A stretch of 64,000 nucleotides of DNA from Bacillota bacterium (GTDB lineage Bacteria > Bacillota > Dehalobacteriia > UBA4068 > UBA4997): the NCBI GenBank assembly GCA_021771915.1, contig JAETNY010000008.1, positions 1 through 64,000 of the forward strand. The letters are read 5' to 3'. This document shows, piece by piece, positions 47,801 through 55,190 of this stretch. Every line of letters starts with the position of its first letter. Position 1 is the first letter of the stretch. The translations under genes were made by a program, and so were the position numbers. The notes under the pieces are model-generated. The model was not told the DNA's origin and made no database searches. It saw only the letters and a list, made by a program, of their open reading frames with translations.

Positions 47801-47977
47801 CAACTTTCTACAAGTCTGGATAATATTTTACTAACCTTAATCCATATGTTTTGTAACCGCTATAACGGTAATCGGGAATGGGAGCGCAAGGTTTTGTTTT
47901 TAACCAGGCATACCGTTTTTACCAAAAACAATATAATGCTGCACAACAAGAATAATAAAAGAGGTGAGCTTAAATGA
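44825..47977 (+). CDS. lanB: Lantibiotic dehydratase LanB
   Basis: A class I dehydratase of about 1050 residues, normal full length. The N-terminal glutamylation domain has RPTPYGLFAGV near residue 80 and continues to about residue 750; the C-terminal SpaB_C elimination domain contains SFFFIKYTDPKYHIRLRL (about residues 800-1030). It uses glutamyl-tRNA to dehydrate Ser/Thr of the precursor. AAAGGTGATT precedes; I prefer ATG 44825 to TTG 44819. The stop overlaps the lanC start by 4 bases. Confidence 0.95.
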   Translation: MKYKAAEHMLMRCPTRSLNEFYDFAKLSDDEIMAFCRQDKLFAEAVAIASQDLYKMYADNSGKTTTRMLESVKKYYDRMTARPTPYGLFAGVTTAQFSDDGTNICLARQEKYHKICRVDNEWYFKLVKKIEETPGLLFNLQVIFNKHCYKVYGRLKNGYCSNLRKENVNHAEDLHIRYTKQVQYVQEFASDFVPFKDLRDFLINKNPNVPPEIIDKFLKELLLNEYLYTNICVLSNEEDSLHRLLQENDFHNLSGDEAIFIQKLQEIDRLREKYAQLPFGQGEEILAQLSGLMEQVVKAKNYIYTILQLNAISNKLDSKIKDDLEAFSEFMQAVATPDNEGEQLLAFKEAFREKYGSDAMVSLLEVIDADKGIGLPYSGYIAEVNAAKYARRNSKKLDAIKMMLENKMLTALRQGQSVVEITDKDIEHIKTIDSEVINKLGYVSSFSLNVLLTQNGANYEIHIGPNVGSTQAGNGISRFDAALNNEFSQEMDAIYAKEKALHREDYVIADVYEVSHYLRNTNLYSYKRQYDYNLYLGITEFEHNTSLNLNDFYLGYDGQKDRMFIWSKSLNKRVKFMTNSMYNAQSSNPIIRFLRNISASYELPMIDNMFVFQNLKFAYWPKIKYGNIVLANEKWRLTPEQFAGCSEKDFAATMQKYFQIWQLPEYVYFTRNDNRLILNLKDEFTAKLLYRALVKQKQQVVLERMEYENISSSVAVDKQGMFYAAEFSVPMFSQELAEKQPVANVKDITPYTKPNLIDNFYLPQRVLYPGDDGWLYFKIYLNPIQANPFLAQYLEPFLTDMFEWEIIKSFFFIKYTDPKYHIRLRLQLTEQDKLGVALQKFREWFRLLQENLIGYEYAIAQYEREIERYGGSALIPYAEDYFCQDSRLIIALLQEISKDAEEIEREKIGIFVIHNLVDCFCGSLQTDSDFLVKYTDNIEYKDLFRKNKKDYLAVIEDDYINNFSEKTQKIISDREAAIKQYVKHIKQTEHEKQLSTSLDNILLTLIHMFCNRYNGNREWERKVLFLTRHTVFTKNNIMLHNKNNKRGELK

Positions 47978-49323
47978 TGCTGGATACGGCAAAATTCAAT
48001 AAAAATATAATTCTTTTAGATGAGGAGAAAAAACAAAAAATCATAGCTATTTTAGAAGAATATTATGAGCGGATTGATAAACTATTACAGGATTTACAGG
48101 CAAATGAAAAAAATATGCAAAAACCTGATAGAGATTATATAGATGGTCATTTACTGGCTTCCTATTTGCTGGCTATTGGCGAGGGATATGATTTTCTGAT
48201 AGATAAAGAGCATTGGCTGGCAAATGCCTATAACATTTTGTTGTACTTTAAACAACATATAGAAAAATATTATCATTGGGCTTTATTCCATAGCTTAAGT
48301 GATTTTGCTTTTGCGATTTTAAGTATACGAGTTAAATCCGGGGAATTTGAAAAATTCCTAAAATCGTTAAACAAAGCTATATGTGATATTGTATTTGAAA
48401 AGCTTATTCAATTTGAAAACGAAAGCACTTTTGTTCATCACTATGATGTAATTGCAGGCATGACCGGTGTGGGCAGGTATTTATTATTATACATTGAGAA
48501 TTTTAAGACTAAAGAAGATTGTTTGCATGAAAAAAACACATTAGCGTACATCTTAAAATATCTTACCAAATTATCAGCAGATGTTGATATTGATGGTAAA
48601 GAAATAATTGGATTTTATGTTTCCAAGAATAATCTCTGGCCAGTAGAACGCAGAACTCAGTACACACATGGTACCTTAGATTTCGGTGTAGCGCATGGTA
48701 TAGCTGGTCCATTGGCGCTTATGACATATACAGCCGAGAAAAATATTATCATAGATGGACAAATGGAAGCAATAAATAAAATAATCGATGTCTATGATGA
48801 ACATACAGTGATAGAAGATGATATTATTTACTGGCCAATGATTTTATCAGCGGAGCGGTATAAACAACATGGAGTTGCAGATGTCGGCAGTCGTATGAGC
48901 TGGTGTTATGGCTCAATAGGTATTTCCTGCATACTATATAAGGTTAATAAATATCTTGGTACAAATTCAGCTAAATATTTGCATAATTTGAAACAGATTG
49001 CACAGGCTCCATGGGAGATTTACAATTTGCTTTCGCCGATTATCTGTCATGGTTTCGCTGGTACTATGGCAATGTTCAATCAGATATATAGGGAAACTCT
49101 TGATGAAGATTTATTACCCGGCTTGTATATGTGCCTGGATGAAATTTTAAGATTGTATAACTCGGATTTTCCTTATGGTTTTAAGAACATTGATTATGGC
49201 CCGAAAGATTTACCGGACGAAGATGATGATACCTATTTGAACGGTGCAACAGGAGTTATCATAGCTTTGTTATCTTTATTTAATCCTAATTCACTGCACG
49301 AAAAGCATTTGCTAATCAGCTAA
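47974..49323 (+). CDS. lanC: Lanthionine synthetase cyclase LanC
   Basis: A 449-residue zinc cyclase that adds Cys thiols to the dehydrated residues. The family GxxHGxxG motif occurs as GVAHGIAG (about residue 240). The zinc ligands lie in SWCYGS and ICHGFAG. The N-terminal 120 residues are less conserved. ATG 47974 follows GAGGTGAGC and overlaps the lanB stop, so the two enzymes are coupled. Confidence 0.94.
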   Translation: MMLDTAKFNKNIILLDEEKKQKIIAILEEYYERIDKLLQDLQANEKNMQKPDRDYIDGHLLASYLLAIGEGYDFLIDKEHWLANAYNILLYFKQHIEKYYHWALFHSLSDFAFAILSIRVKSGEFEKFLKSLNKAICDIVFEKLIQFENESTFVHHYDVIAGMTGVGRYLLLYIENFKTKEDCLHEKNTLAYILKYLTKLSADVDIDGKEIIGFYVSKNNLWPVERRTQYTHGTLDFGVAHGIAGPLALMTYTAEKNIIIDGQMEAINKIIDVYDEHTVIEDDIIYWPMILSAERYKQHGVADVGSRMSWCYGSIGISCILYKVNKYLGTNSAKYLHNLKQIAQAPWEIYNLLSPIICHGFAGTMAMFNQIYRETLDEDLLPGLYMCLDEILRLYNSDFPYGFKNIDYGPKDLPDEDDDTYLNGATGVIIALLSLFNPNSLHEKHLLIS

Positions 49324-49338
49324 TTCTGGTGCCTGATT

Positions 49339-51123
49339 ATGAAAGATAAAAAAAATATAGAGGAAAAGAAAAATATCAATGGCATTTTAGCGGTTTTTTT
49401 CAAATGTTTGCGACTGATATTTGCTTACAGTAAGCCCTATGTTATTCTGACAATAACAGTTAATATTCTGTTGGGAATTTTGCCAGCAGTGTCTTTAGTG
49501 GTTTTACAGGACATCTTAAATCAAGTACAGCTTAATATCAATGATATGCACAAGCTTATCATAATGATAATAGTTTACATTTCGATTGATGTTTTTACCA
49601 CCCTAATAAGCGCTGTTTATAATTATTATACCAGTAAAGTAAGCCTGAATCTGGACTTAAAGCTGCGTCTGAGCGTTCTGGAAAAAGCCTTAGCATTAAA
49701 AATGGAGGATTTTGAGAATACCGAAACCTTTAATATGATTAACCGGGCTTCCAATGAGGGAAACAGCAAGATTATTACCTTTTTTAGCTCCATAGTCAGT
49801 ACGGCGCAGGCGGTGTTATCTATTTTCTCACTGCTGCTGATTCTTGTAACCTTTAATATTTGGATTGCAGCACCAGTGATTTTTGTGCCTATCATTCAAT
49901 ATATCTATTCGGTATATATCAGCAAGGTACAATATGATATACAAAAAGCCAGAACCACCAAAGAGCGTAAATCCTGGTATATTTCTTACCTAATTACCCA
50001 AGGGGTAGCCATAAAAGAGTTTATCATCTTTCATCTGAAAGATTTTATGCTGAACAGGTTTAAGCAGTTAAACAAAGGGTTTATTCAACAGGATTTACAG
50101 ATTAGTAAACGTTCAACTATCGCCTATTTTCTGTTGGACTTTTTGGATTATATAATTTCTGGTTTTATCTTCTTTTATATTGTTTTGTGCGGTGTAAAGC
50201 AGCTTATTCTGGTTGGTGATGTGATTACCTACACTCGCAGTGTGTTTAATGTTCGGGCTAAAATTAAATCAATATTCAGCGTATTTTCTACTATAGCTAA
50301 AAATGCCTTATTTGCTGGTATGTACTTTGATTTTATGGAACTGCCGGTAGAAAATCAGGAAGATGCCGGCAAAATCAAACTTGAATCAATAGATGAAATA
50401 GAAGTGCGGAACTTAGCCTATAAATATCCGAACAGTTCTAAATATTCTCTAAAAGATGTTAATTTCAGATTATATAAGGGCAATATTATGGCTATTTTGG
50501 GCAATAACGGTTCCGGCAAATCAACTTTAATTAAACTGTTGTTGGGCTTTTATGATAATTATGAGGGTGAAATTCTTTTTAACGGTATTGAATTAAGAAA
50601 CGTTGACAGAACCTCGTTTTATGCTTTAATTAGCGTGTTATTTCAGGATTTCACCAAATATGAAAGCACTGCAAGGGAAAATGTGGCCTATGGCGATATT
50701 GCCAATTTGAATAATGACGCTAAAATTATGCAGGCGCTAACAACAGTTAATTTCCCGTTTGGCTTAATAGATGAAAAAAAATTGGAAACCCAGCTGGGCT
50801 TCTGGTTTGACGATGGCAAGCAGCTTTCAATGGGCGAATGGCAAAAGATTGCGATTGCCCGAACGATAATGAAAAATGGAGATTTTTATATCTTTGACGA
50901 GCCTGACGCTGCTTTGGATTTAAACGCACAAAATGATATTGTGAAAATATATAACAAGTTGGCGCAAGATAAGATTTGTTTGATGATTTCTCATAAGATA
51001 CAGCAGATAAGTAATTTAGCTAATGAGATTATCGTTTTGGATAAAGGTCAGGTTGTTGAACAGGGCAGCTATGCCGAATTGAAAGCTAATCCACAATCTT
51101 ATCTCAACAAGATCATTAAATAG
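49339..51123 (+). CDS. lanT: Lantibiotic ABC exporter LanT (NisT-like)
   Basis: A 594-residue half-transporter with an N-terminal six-helix membrane domain (about residues 25-320) and an ATPase domain: Walker A GNNGSGKST, signature-like LSMGEWQKIAIAR, Walker B FYIFDEPDAALD. It lacks an N-terminal C39 peptidase domain, so it does not cut the leader itself. Leader removal must be done by another protease. It follows lanC by 15 bases. Confidence 0.93.
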   Translation: MKDKKNIEEKKNINGILAVFFKCLRLIFAYSKPYVILTITVNILLGILPAVSLVVLQDILNQVQLNINDMHKLIIMIIVYISIDVFTTLISAVYNYYTSKVSLNLDLKLRLSVLEKALALKMEDFENTETFNMINRASNEGNSKIITFFSSIVSTAQAVLSIFSLLLILVTFNIWIAAPVIFVPIIQYIYSVYISKVQYDIQKARTTKERKSWYISYLITQGVAIKEFIIFHLKDFMLNRFKQLNKGFIQQDLQISKRSTIAYFLLDFLDYIISGFIFFYIVLCGVKQLILVGDVITYTRSVFNVRAKIKSIFSVFSTIAKNALFAGMYFDFMELPVENQEDAGKIKLESIDEIEVRNLAYKYPNSSKYSLKDVNFRLYKGNIMAILGNNGSGKSTLIKLLLGFYDNYEGEILFNGIELRNVDRTSFYALISVLFQDFTKYESTARENVAYGDIANLNNDAKIMQALTTVNFPFGLIDEKKLETQLGFWFDDGKQLSMGEWQKIAIARTIMKNGDFYIFDEPDAALDLNAQNDIVKIYNKLAQDKICLMISHKIQQISNLANEIIVLDKGQVVEQGSYAELKANPQSYLNKIIK

Positions 51124-51137
51124 AATGGAGCATAATT

Positions 51138-51320
51138 ATGACTAATGAAGAAAGAATTACTAAACAATTTGTGTGTTGTCCAAATTGCGGAGCATTGACA
51201 ACGATAGGCATATACAAAGATACGGTTTTGATAAACTATCCGCTTTGTTGTCCTGAATGCCAAAAGGAAACTTTAATCAATATAATAAGACTACAAATGA
51301 CTAAAATCGAAGATGAATAA
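51138..51320 (+). CDS. Cysteine-rich KTR-type zinc-ribbon protein 1
   Basis: A 60-residue zinc-ribbon-like protein: CCPNCGA near the N-terminus and CCPEC plus KETLINI in the second half. This is the pattern of cysteine-rich KTR proteins found in Tn916-like and other conjugative elements; role unknown. It follows lanT by 14 bases with GGAG upstream. Confidence 0.8.
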   Translation: MTNEERITKQFVCCPNCGALTTIGIYKDTVLINYPLCCPECQKETLINIIRLQMTKIEDE

Positions 51321-51341
51321 ATTTTTTCAGAAAGGAAAAAA

Positions 51342-51617
51342 ATGATAAAACCTATACCATTGCAAGAAAGTAATAAAATTAAAAACCTGCACTGGCTATG
51401 CTGCCCAAACTGCGGCGCTAAAACCAATATTGGGATTTATCCACAAACTACGCTGGTGTTCTTCCCTTTTTACTGTCCAGAATGCAAAACGGAAACACTA
51501 ATAAGCGGTACAAATTGCTTTATGATGCATAGCGAAGATGTACATAGCGCCTATATGAAAACCAGAAAATCAGTTGAAGATATAAGCCAAGAACCTAAAT
51601 CCAGCAACACTGATTGA
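51342..51617 (+). CDS. Cysteine-rich KTR-type zinc-ribbon protein 2
   Basis: A 91-residue paralogue of the preceding gene: CCPNCGAKTNIGIYPQTTL then YCPECKTETLI, with a longer polar tail. Two adjacent KTR copies suggest tandem duplication, or one belonging to the element backbone and one to the cargo. AAAGGAAAAAA precedes the ATG. Confidence 0.8.
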   Translation: MIKPIPLQESNKIKNLHWLCCPNCGAKTNIGIYPQTTLVFFPFYCPECKTETLISGTNCFMMHSEDVHSAYMKTRKSVEDISQEPKSSNTD

Positions 51618-51625
51618 GGTAATTT

Positions 51626-51979
51626 TTATTTTTGGAGATAATATTCTTTTTGCTGCCTCAAAGCCTGCAAAACAGCCTCAATAATCGGCTTTAAAGCGTT
51701 GACTTCTTCTTGGCTGCAATCTTCAATTAAAAAAAGTAATTTTTGAAATGCCGGGTTTTCACCGGGCATTTCTGGGTTAAAAATTTCTCTTGCGTCTATT
51801 TTTAATACATTTATCAGTGAAAATAGAACTTCCAATTTGGGATTGCCCCTATATTTTTCAATATTTATTATAGTGCGCACATCAACATTGGCTTTGGCTG
51901 CTAACTGGGCTTGAGTTAATCCCTGCTCAATTCTGGCCTTTTTTAGAGTTTGGCCTAGTAGTTCTGCATAGTATTTCAT
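51626..51979 (-). CDS. XRE-family transcriptional regulator
   Basis: A 117-residue Cro/C1-type repressor (LTQAQLAAKANVDVRTIINIE in the helix-turn-helix) with a C-terminal helical part. It is divergent from the sigma-like gene at 52262. Typical of the regulatory end of Tn916/Tn1549-type elements, where it controls excision or transfer. GGGGTGAATT precedes the minus-strand ATG. Two direct repeats just upstream (52001 and 52031) are likely operators. Confidence 0.88.
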   Translation of the reverse strand: MKYYAELLGQTLKKARIEQGLTQAQLAAKANVDVRTIINIEKYRGNPKLEVLFSLINVLKIDAREIFNPEMPGENPAFQKLLFLIEDCSQEEVNALKPIIEAVLQALRQQKEYYLQK

Positions 51980-52000
51980 TACAATTCACCCCATATATAG

Positions 52001-52046
52001 TCTACAATACACTTTTGTTCAATCCAATTCTCTACGATACACTTTT
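52001..52046. promoter_or_regulatory. Paired direct repeats, operator candidates for XRE
   Basis: TCTACAATACACTTTT (52001-52016) and TCTACGATACACTTTT (52031-52046) differ at one base and start exactly 30 bases apart, three helical turns, on the same face of the DNA. They lie 22 bases before the XRE gene. The rest of the 280-base divergent region holds no gene. Confidence 0.6.
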
Positions 52047-52261
52047 TATATGTATTTTATTTCATATTAATGATTGGAGAGATGTAATGTGTGTAATATT
52101 GTTAAAGATTCATTGGGGAATTTCGATACAGTTCAATAAGTCGTTATGCCTGTATTAGTGTATTATGGTTCATCTTACAACTGAATATTTTTGGCTGTCG
52201 TTCGCCTCCTTATTTTTAAGGTTTCTAAATTATAGAAATTTTGAGATTAAGGAGATTTTTT

Positions 52262-52729
52262 ATGTATAACAAAAAGAGCGATTATGCTTTGAATAAAAAA
52301 GATAAAAAAGCTATTGTAAGCAGAAATGCGGCTGGTGAATATATCAAGCTGACTAAAGATGAATTTGCCAGCGAGGAGGAATTTGCCTATTGGAAAGAAT
52401 GGTCGGACAATGATTACCGACGGGAATATAATTCCGAGCAAAGTTACAAACGCTTAAAAAAGAAGCTGCAAAAGCAGGCGGAAAATGAAGCGGCTTCTTT
52501 ATCTATTGAGCAACTTTTGTTAAATGATTTGGCCGATGAAGATAATAAGGCATTGGTTAAAAAAATTAAATCTGTTTTGACTGAAACGCAGTTTCGACGT
52601 TTATGGATGTATTACGTTAAGGGAAAAACCGAGCAAGAAATAGCATTTGAAGAAGGAACTTCACAACAATCTATTTCGATATGCCTTCTCAAAGCATTAA
52701 AAAAAATTCAAAAAAATTTTAAGAAATAG
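52262..52729 (+). CDS. Sigma-70 region-4-like regulatory protein of the element
   Basis: A 155-residue protein. The N-terminal half has KKAIVSRNAAGEYIKLTKDEF and EEFAYWKEWSDNDYRREYN, often seen in conjugative-element sigma-like proteins; the C-terminal half has a sigma region-4 helix-turn-helix (KTEQEIAFEEGTSQQSISI). Likely a regulator of element excision or transfer genes. ATG 52262 follows AAGGAG. Confidence 0.8.
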   Translation: MYNKKSDYALNKKDKKAIVSRNAAGEYIKLTKDEFASEEEFAYWKEWSDNDYRREYNSEQSYKRLKKKLQKQAENEAASLSIEQLLLNDLADEDNKALVKKIKSVLTETQFRRLWMYYVKGKTEQEIAFEEGTSQQSISICLLKALKKIQKNFKK

Positions 52730-52836
52730 ATAAATTGGCTTGTAAAATAGGTAGAAACAGATGCTATTTATAGAGGGATAAATTTTCTGATAAAAAATTC
52801 TTGTGTAATAAAACAGTTCTTTGACAGTTTCATAAC

Positions 52837-53181
52837 TTATATTGCAGGCACAAAATCTGCACCTGAGCGAAGCATAGTGCGTCGCCAAGACTTCTAATAT
52901 TAGGACGAGCGATAAGCGTAAACTATGAAAATCAGTTTGGCAAACTGACCGCCAGAACGGTGCGGTGTTCAATAGGATTCCATTAGCCTATGGCTAATGG
53001 ATCGACACCCACTAAACTCTGCCATCGTCCAGCTACGCTGGCCTTGGCAGTCGTTAAGTGGTCGAACGATAATGATACTTGCTCACGCCTACCCACAGAC
53101 TTGCGATAGAACCCTGCACTGTTCGATAATAACGACAGTGCGGAGTTATGACAGCCTCGCCATGGGCGGCCTGCAATATAA
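52837..53181. ncRNA. Candidate 345-nt structured RNA
   Basis: The 480 bases between the sigma-like gene and tnpW lack a gene. A perfect 13-bp terminal stem (52837-52849 with 53169-53181) encloses several internal hairpins: CAGTTTG/CAAACTG (52933-52947), CCATTAGCC/GGCTAATGG (52980-53000), CTGCCA/TGGCAG containing CCAGC/GCTGG (53019-53050), outer CCACT/AGTGG, and GCACTGT/ACAGTGC near 53115-53142. This density indicates a folded RNA or single-stranded DNA structure. Strand is not established; the plus strand is more likely, as neighbouring genes run that way. Confidence 0.5.
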
Positions 53182-53215
53182 GCCCCTTTTATCTTAACAA
53201 ATTGGAGTGATAACA

Positions 53216-53368
53216 TTGGAAAACAAACAGCAGACTTCATACAAGGAAGTCAAAATCGGCGGAACACTGTATAGAGTTACCAGCGTTTTCACCGGTGAAA
53301 AGGATTTGGCTAAAACTCTGGAGCAGCTGGCTATCCGCAAGGTTATGGCCGAAAAAAATACTTTGTAA
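53216..53368 (+). CDS. tnpW: TnpW-family transposon protein
   Basis: A 50-residue protein with the TnpW pattern (KIGGTLYRVTSVFTGEK, then LEQLAIRKVMAE). It starts at TTG 53216 after GGAGTGATAACA. Like the tnpW at 16012 it precedes a large serine recombinase, here by 155 bases. It probably acts with the recombinases in excision or integration. Confidence 0.75.
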   Translation: MENKQQTSYKEVKIGGTLYRVTSVFTGEKDLAKTLEQLAIRKVMAEKNTL

Positions 53369-53522
53369 CTATATGAAAAAAATATCAGTTTCAGTTGGCG
53401 ACAAGTTTGCACTTATTTGGTGTTTAGCGTATAATTAAACCATTCAAATACAAAAGCAATATTTGAATGGGAGCCATCTTGCCGCACAGCGTATGAATAG
53501 ATTGGTCTGGGAGGTTAAAAAA

Positions 53523-55190
53523 ATGACTGAGGAAAAAACATACAATGTCGGCATTTACTGCCGCCTGAGCAACGATGATGAGCGCAGCGGCGAATCTGTA
53601 AGTATTGAAAATCAAAAGCTGCTCTTGCAGCAATATGTCAGAAGTCAGGGCTGGAATGAAATTGACGTATATATCGACGACGGTTATTCCGGCGCCAACT
53701 TCAACCGTCCCGGCGTGAAACGCCTGATTGAGGACGCTAAAGCCAAACGGATAAATGTAATTCTGGTTAAGGATTTATCCCGTTTTGGCCGCAACTATAT
53801 TGAGTTCGGTCAATATACGGATTACCTTTTCCCCTCTATCGGCTGCCGCTTCATTGCCTTAAACAACGGCATTGATATCCTTAACAACGACAGCAGCAAT
53901 GACGTAATGTGCTTTTTGAACCTGTTTAATGAGTTTTACAGCCGGGATACCAGCAAAAAGGTTAAGGCGGTAAAGCGAGCCTGTGCGGAAAACGGTATGT
54001 TTATGGGAACCTACCCTCCCTACGGTTATCTGCGTAGCCCGGAGGACAAGCACCGCTTTGTGATTGATGAGGAAACCGCCCCGGTGGTGCGCCGGATATT
54101 TGAGTTAAGAGCTGCCGGGCAAAGTTATGCCGGCATAGCGGGCATTTTGAACGTCGAGAATATCCTGCCGCCGGGCGCTTTGTATTACCAGCGTTTGGGC
54201 AAGGAGGATAAGCGCCGGGTAAATCATCTCTGGGTGAATAACACCATTAAAGCCATATTGGAAAATGAAGCCTATATCGGCAATATGGTGCAGGGGCAGC
54301 ACGGTACGCTGTCCTACAAAATGCGGCGGCAGGTGGACAAGCCAGCAGAGGACTGGATAAGGGTTGAGGGCACACATCAGCCTATTATCAGCAAAGAGCT
54401 TTGGGAAACGGTTTCAGCGGTGAATCAAAAGAAAGTCCGTAAAACCAGCAACACCAAAGGCGGCAACAACCTGTTTTGCGGTTTGGTTTACTGCGCTGAC
54501 TGCGGTTTCAAAATGGTTTACCGGGTGGATAATCACAAATACAAGGACGGCAGCCAAAAGGCTTTGAAATACCTGTTATGCGGTTCCTATGCCAGAAGCG
54601 GCAACAGCGCCTGCACCCGGCACAGCATTAAAGAAGATGTGCTTTATGAGTTGGTGCTGGCCGATATTCGGGAGAAAGCGCAGTATGCGGAGTACGATTA
54701 CAACGGTCTGCTGGACAGACTGGTTTATCTCAAAGAGAGCGAACAGCGAGGCTTTATTGCTTCAGCGGAGCAGGAATTGAAAGCGGTTACTAACCGGCTG
54801 GCCGAGTTGGAAAAGCTGACACAGAATTTATATGAGGATAAATGCAACGGCGACGTGCCGCAGGGCGTGTTTCAAATGCTGATGCAGAAGTATGAAACGG
54901 AGCGTTCCTCTAAAATGGCGTTGCTGCCGGAATTGCAGGCCAGGGTTAAGGCCAGACAGGGAGTTAGGCAGGAGGTTGATTGCTGGCTGGGGCTTATCCG
55001 CCAATATACGGAGTTAAAGCCGCTTGACGAGAGCATTTTGTTTGAGCTGGTTGACCGCATTGAGGTTGGCGAGCTGGAGCAAACGCCGGTTGGCCCTATG
55101 CGGAACGTTAAGATAGTGTACCGTTATGTGGGCAATGTAGACGAATGCCTGTTTGCGGACGAGGGCGTGGCTTATGCAACAGTTGTATAG
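53523..55190 (+). CDS. Large serine recombinase 1 of a tandem pair
   Basis: A 555-residue recombinase: catalytic domain GIYCRLSNDDE, SIENQKLLLQQY, DDGYSGANFNRPG; recombinase domain; zinc ribbon CADCGFKM with a later Cys pair; coiled coil and C-terminal helix. ATG 53523 has GGGAGGTT upstream. The last 17 bases overlap the next recombinase gene, so both are made together, a layout comparable to paired Ccr recombinases. Confidence 0.93.
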   Translation: MTEEKTYNVGIYCRLSNDDERSGESVSIENQKLLLQQYVRSQGWNEIDVYIDDGYSGANFNRPGVKRLIEDAKAKRINVILVKDLSRFGRNYIEFGQYTDYLFPSIGCRFIALNNGIDILNNDSSNDVMCFLNLFNEFYSRDTSKKVKAVKRACAENGMFMGTYPPYGYLRSPEDKHRFVIDEETAPVVRRIFELRAAGQSYAGIAGILNVENILPPGALYYQRLGKEDKRRVNHLWVNNTIKAILENEAYIGNMVQGQHGTLSYKMRRQVDKPAEDWIRVEGTHQPIISKELWETVSAVNQKKVRKTSNTKGGNNLFCGLVYCADCGFKMVYRVDNHKYKDGSQKALKYLLCGSYARSGNSACTRHSIKEDVLYELVLADIREKAQYAEYDYNGLLDRLVYLKESEQRGFIASAEQELKAVTNRLAELEKLTQNLYEDKCNGDVPQGVFQMLMQKYETERSSKMALLPELQARVKARQGVRQEVDCWLGLIRQYTELKPLDESILFELVDRIEVGELEQTPVGPMRNVKIVYRYVGNVDECLFADEGVAYATVV

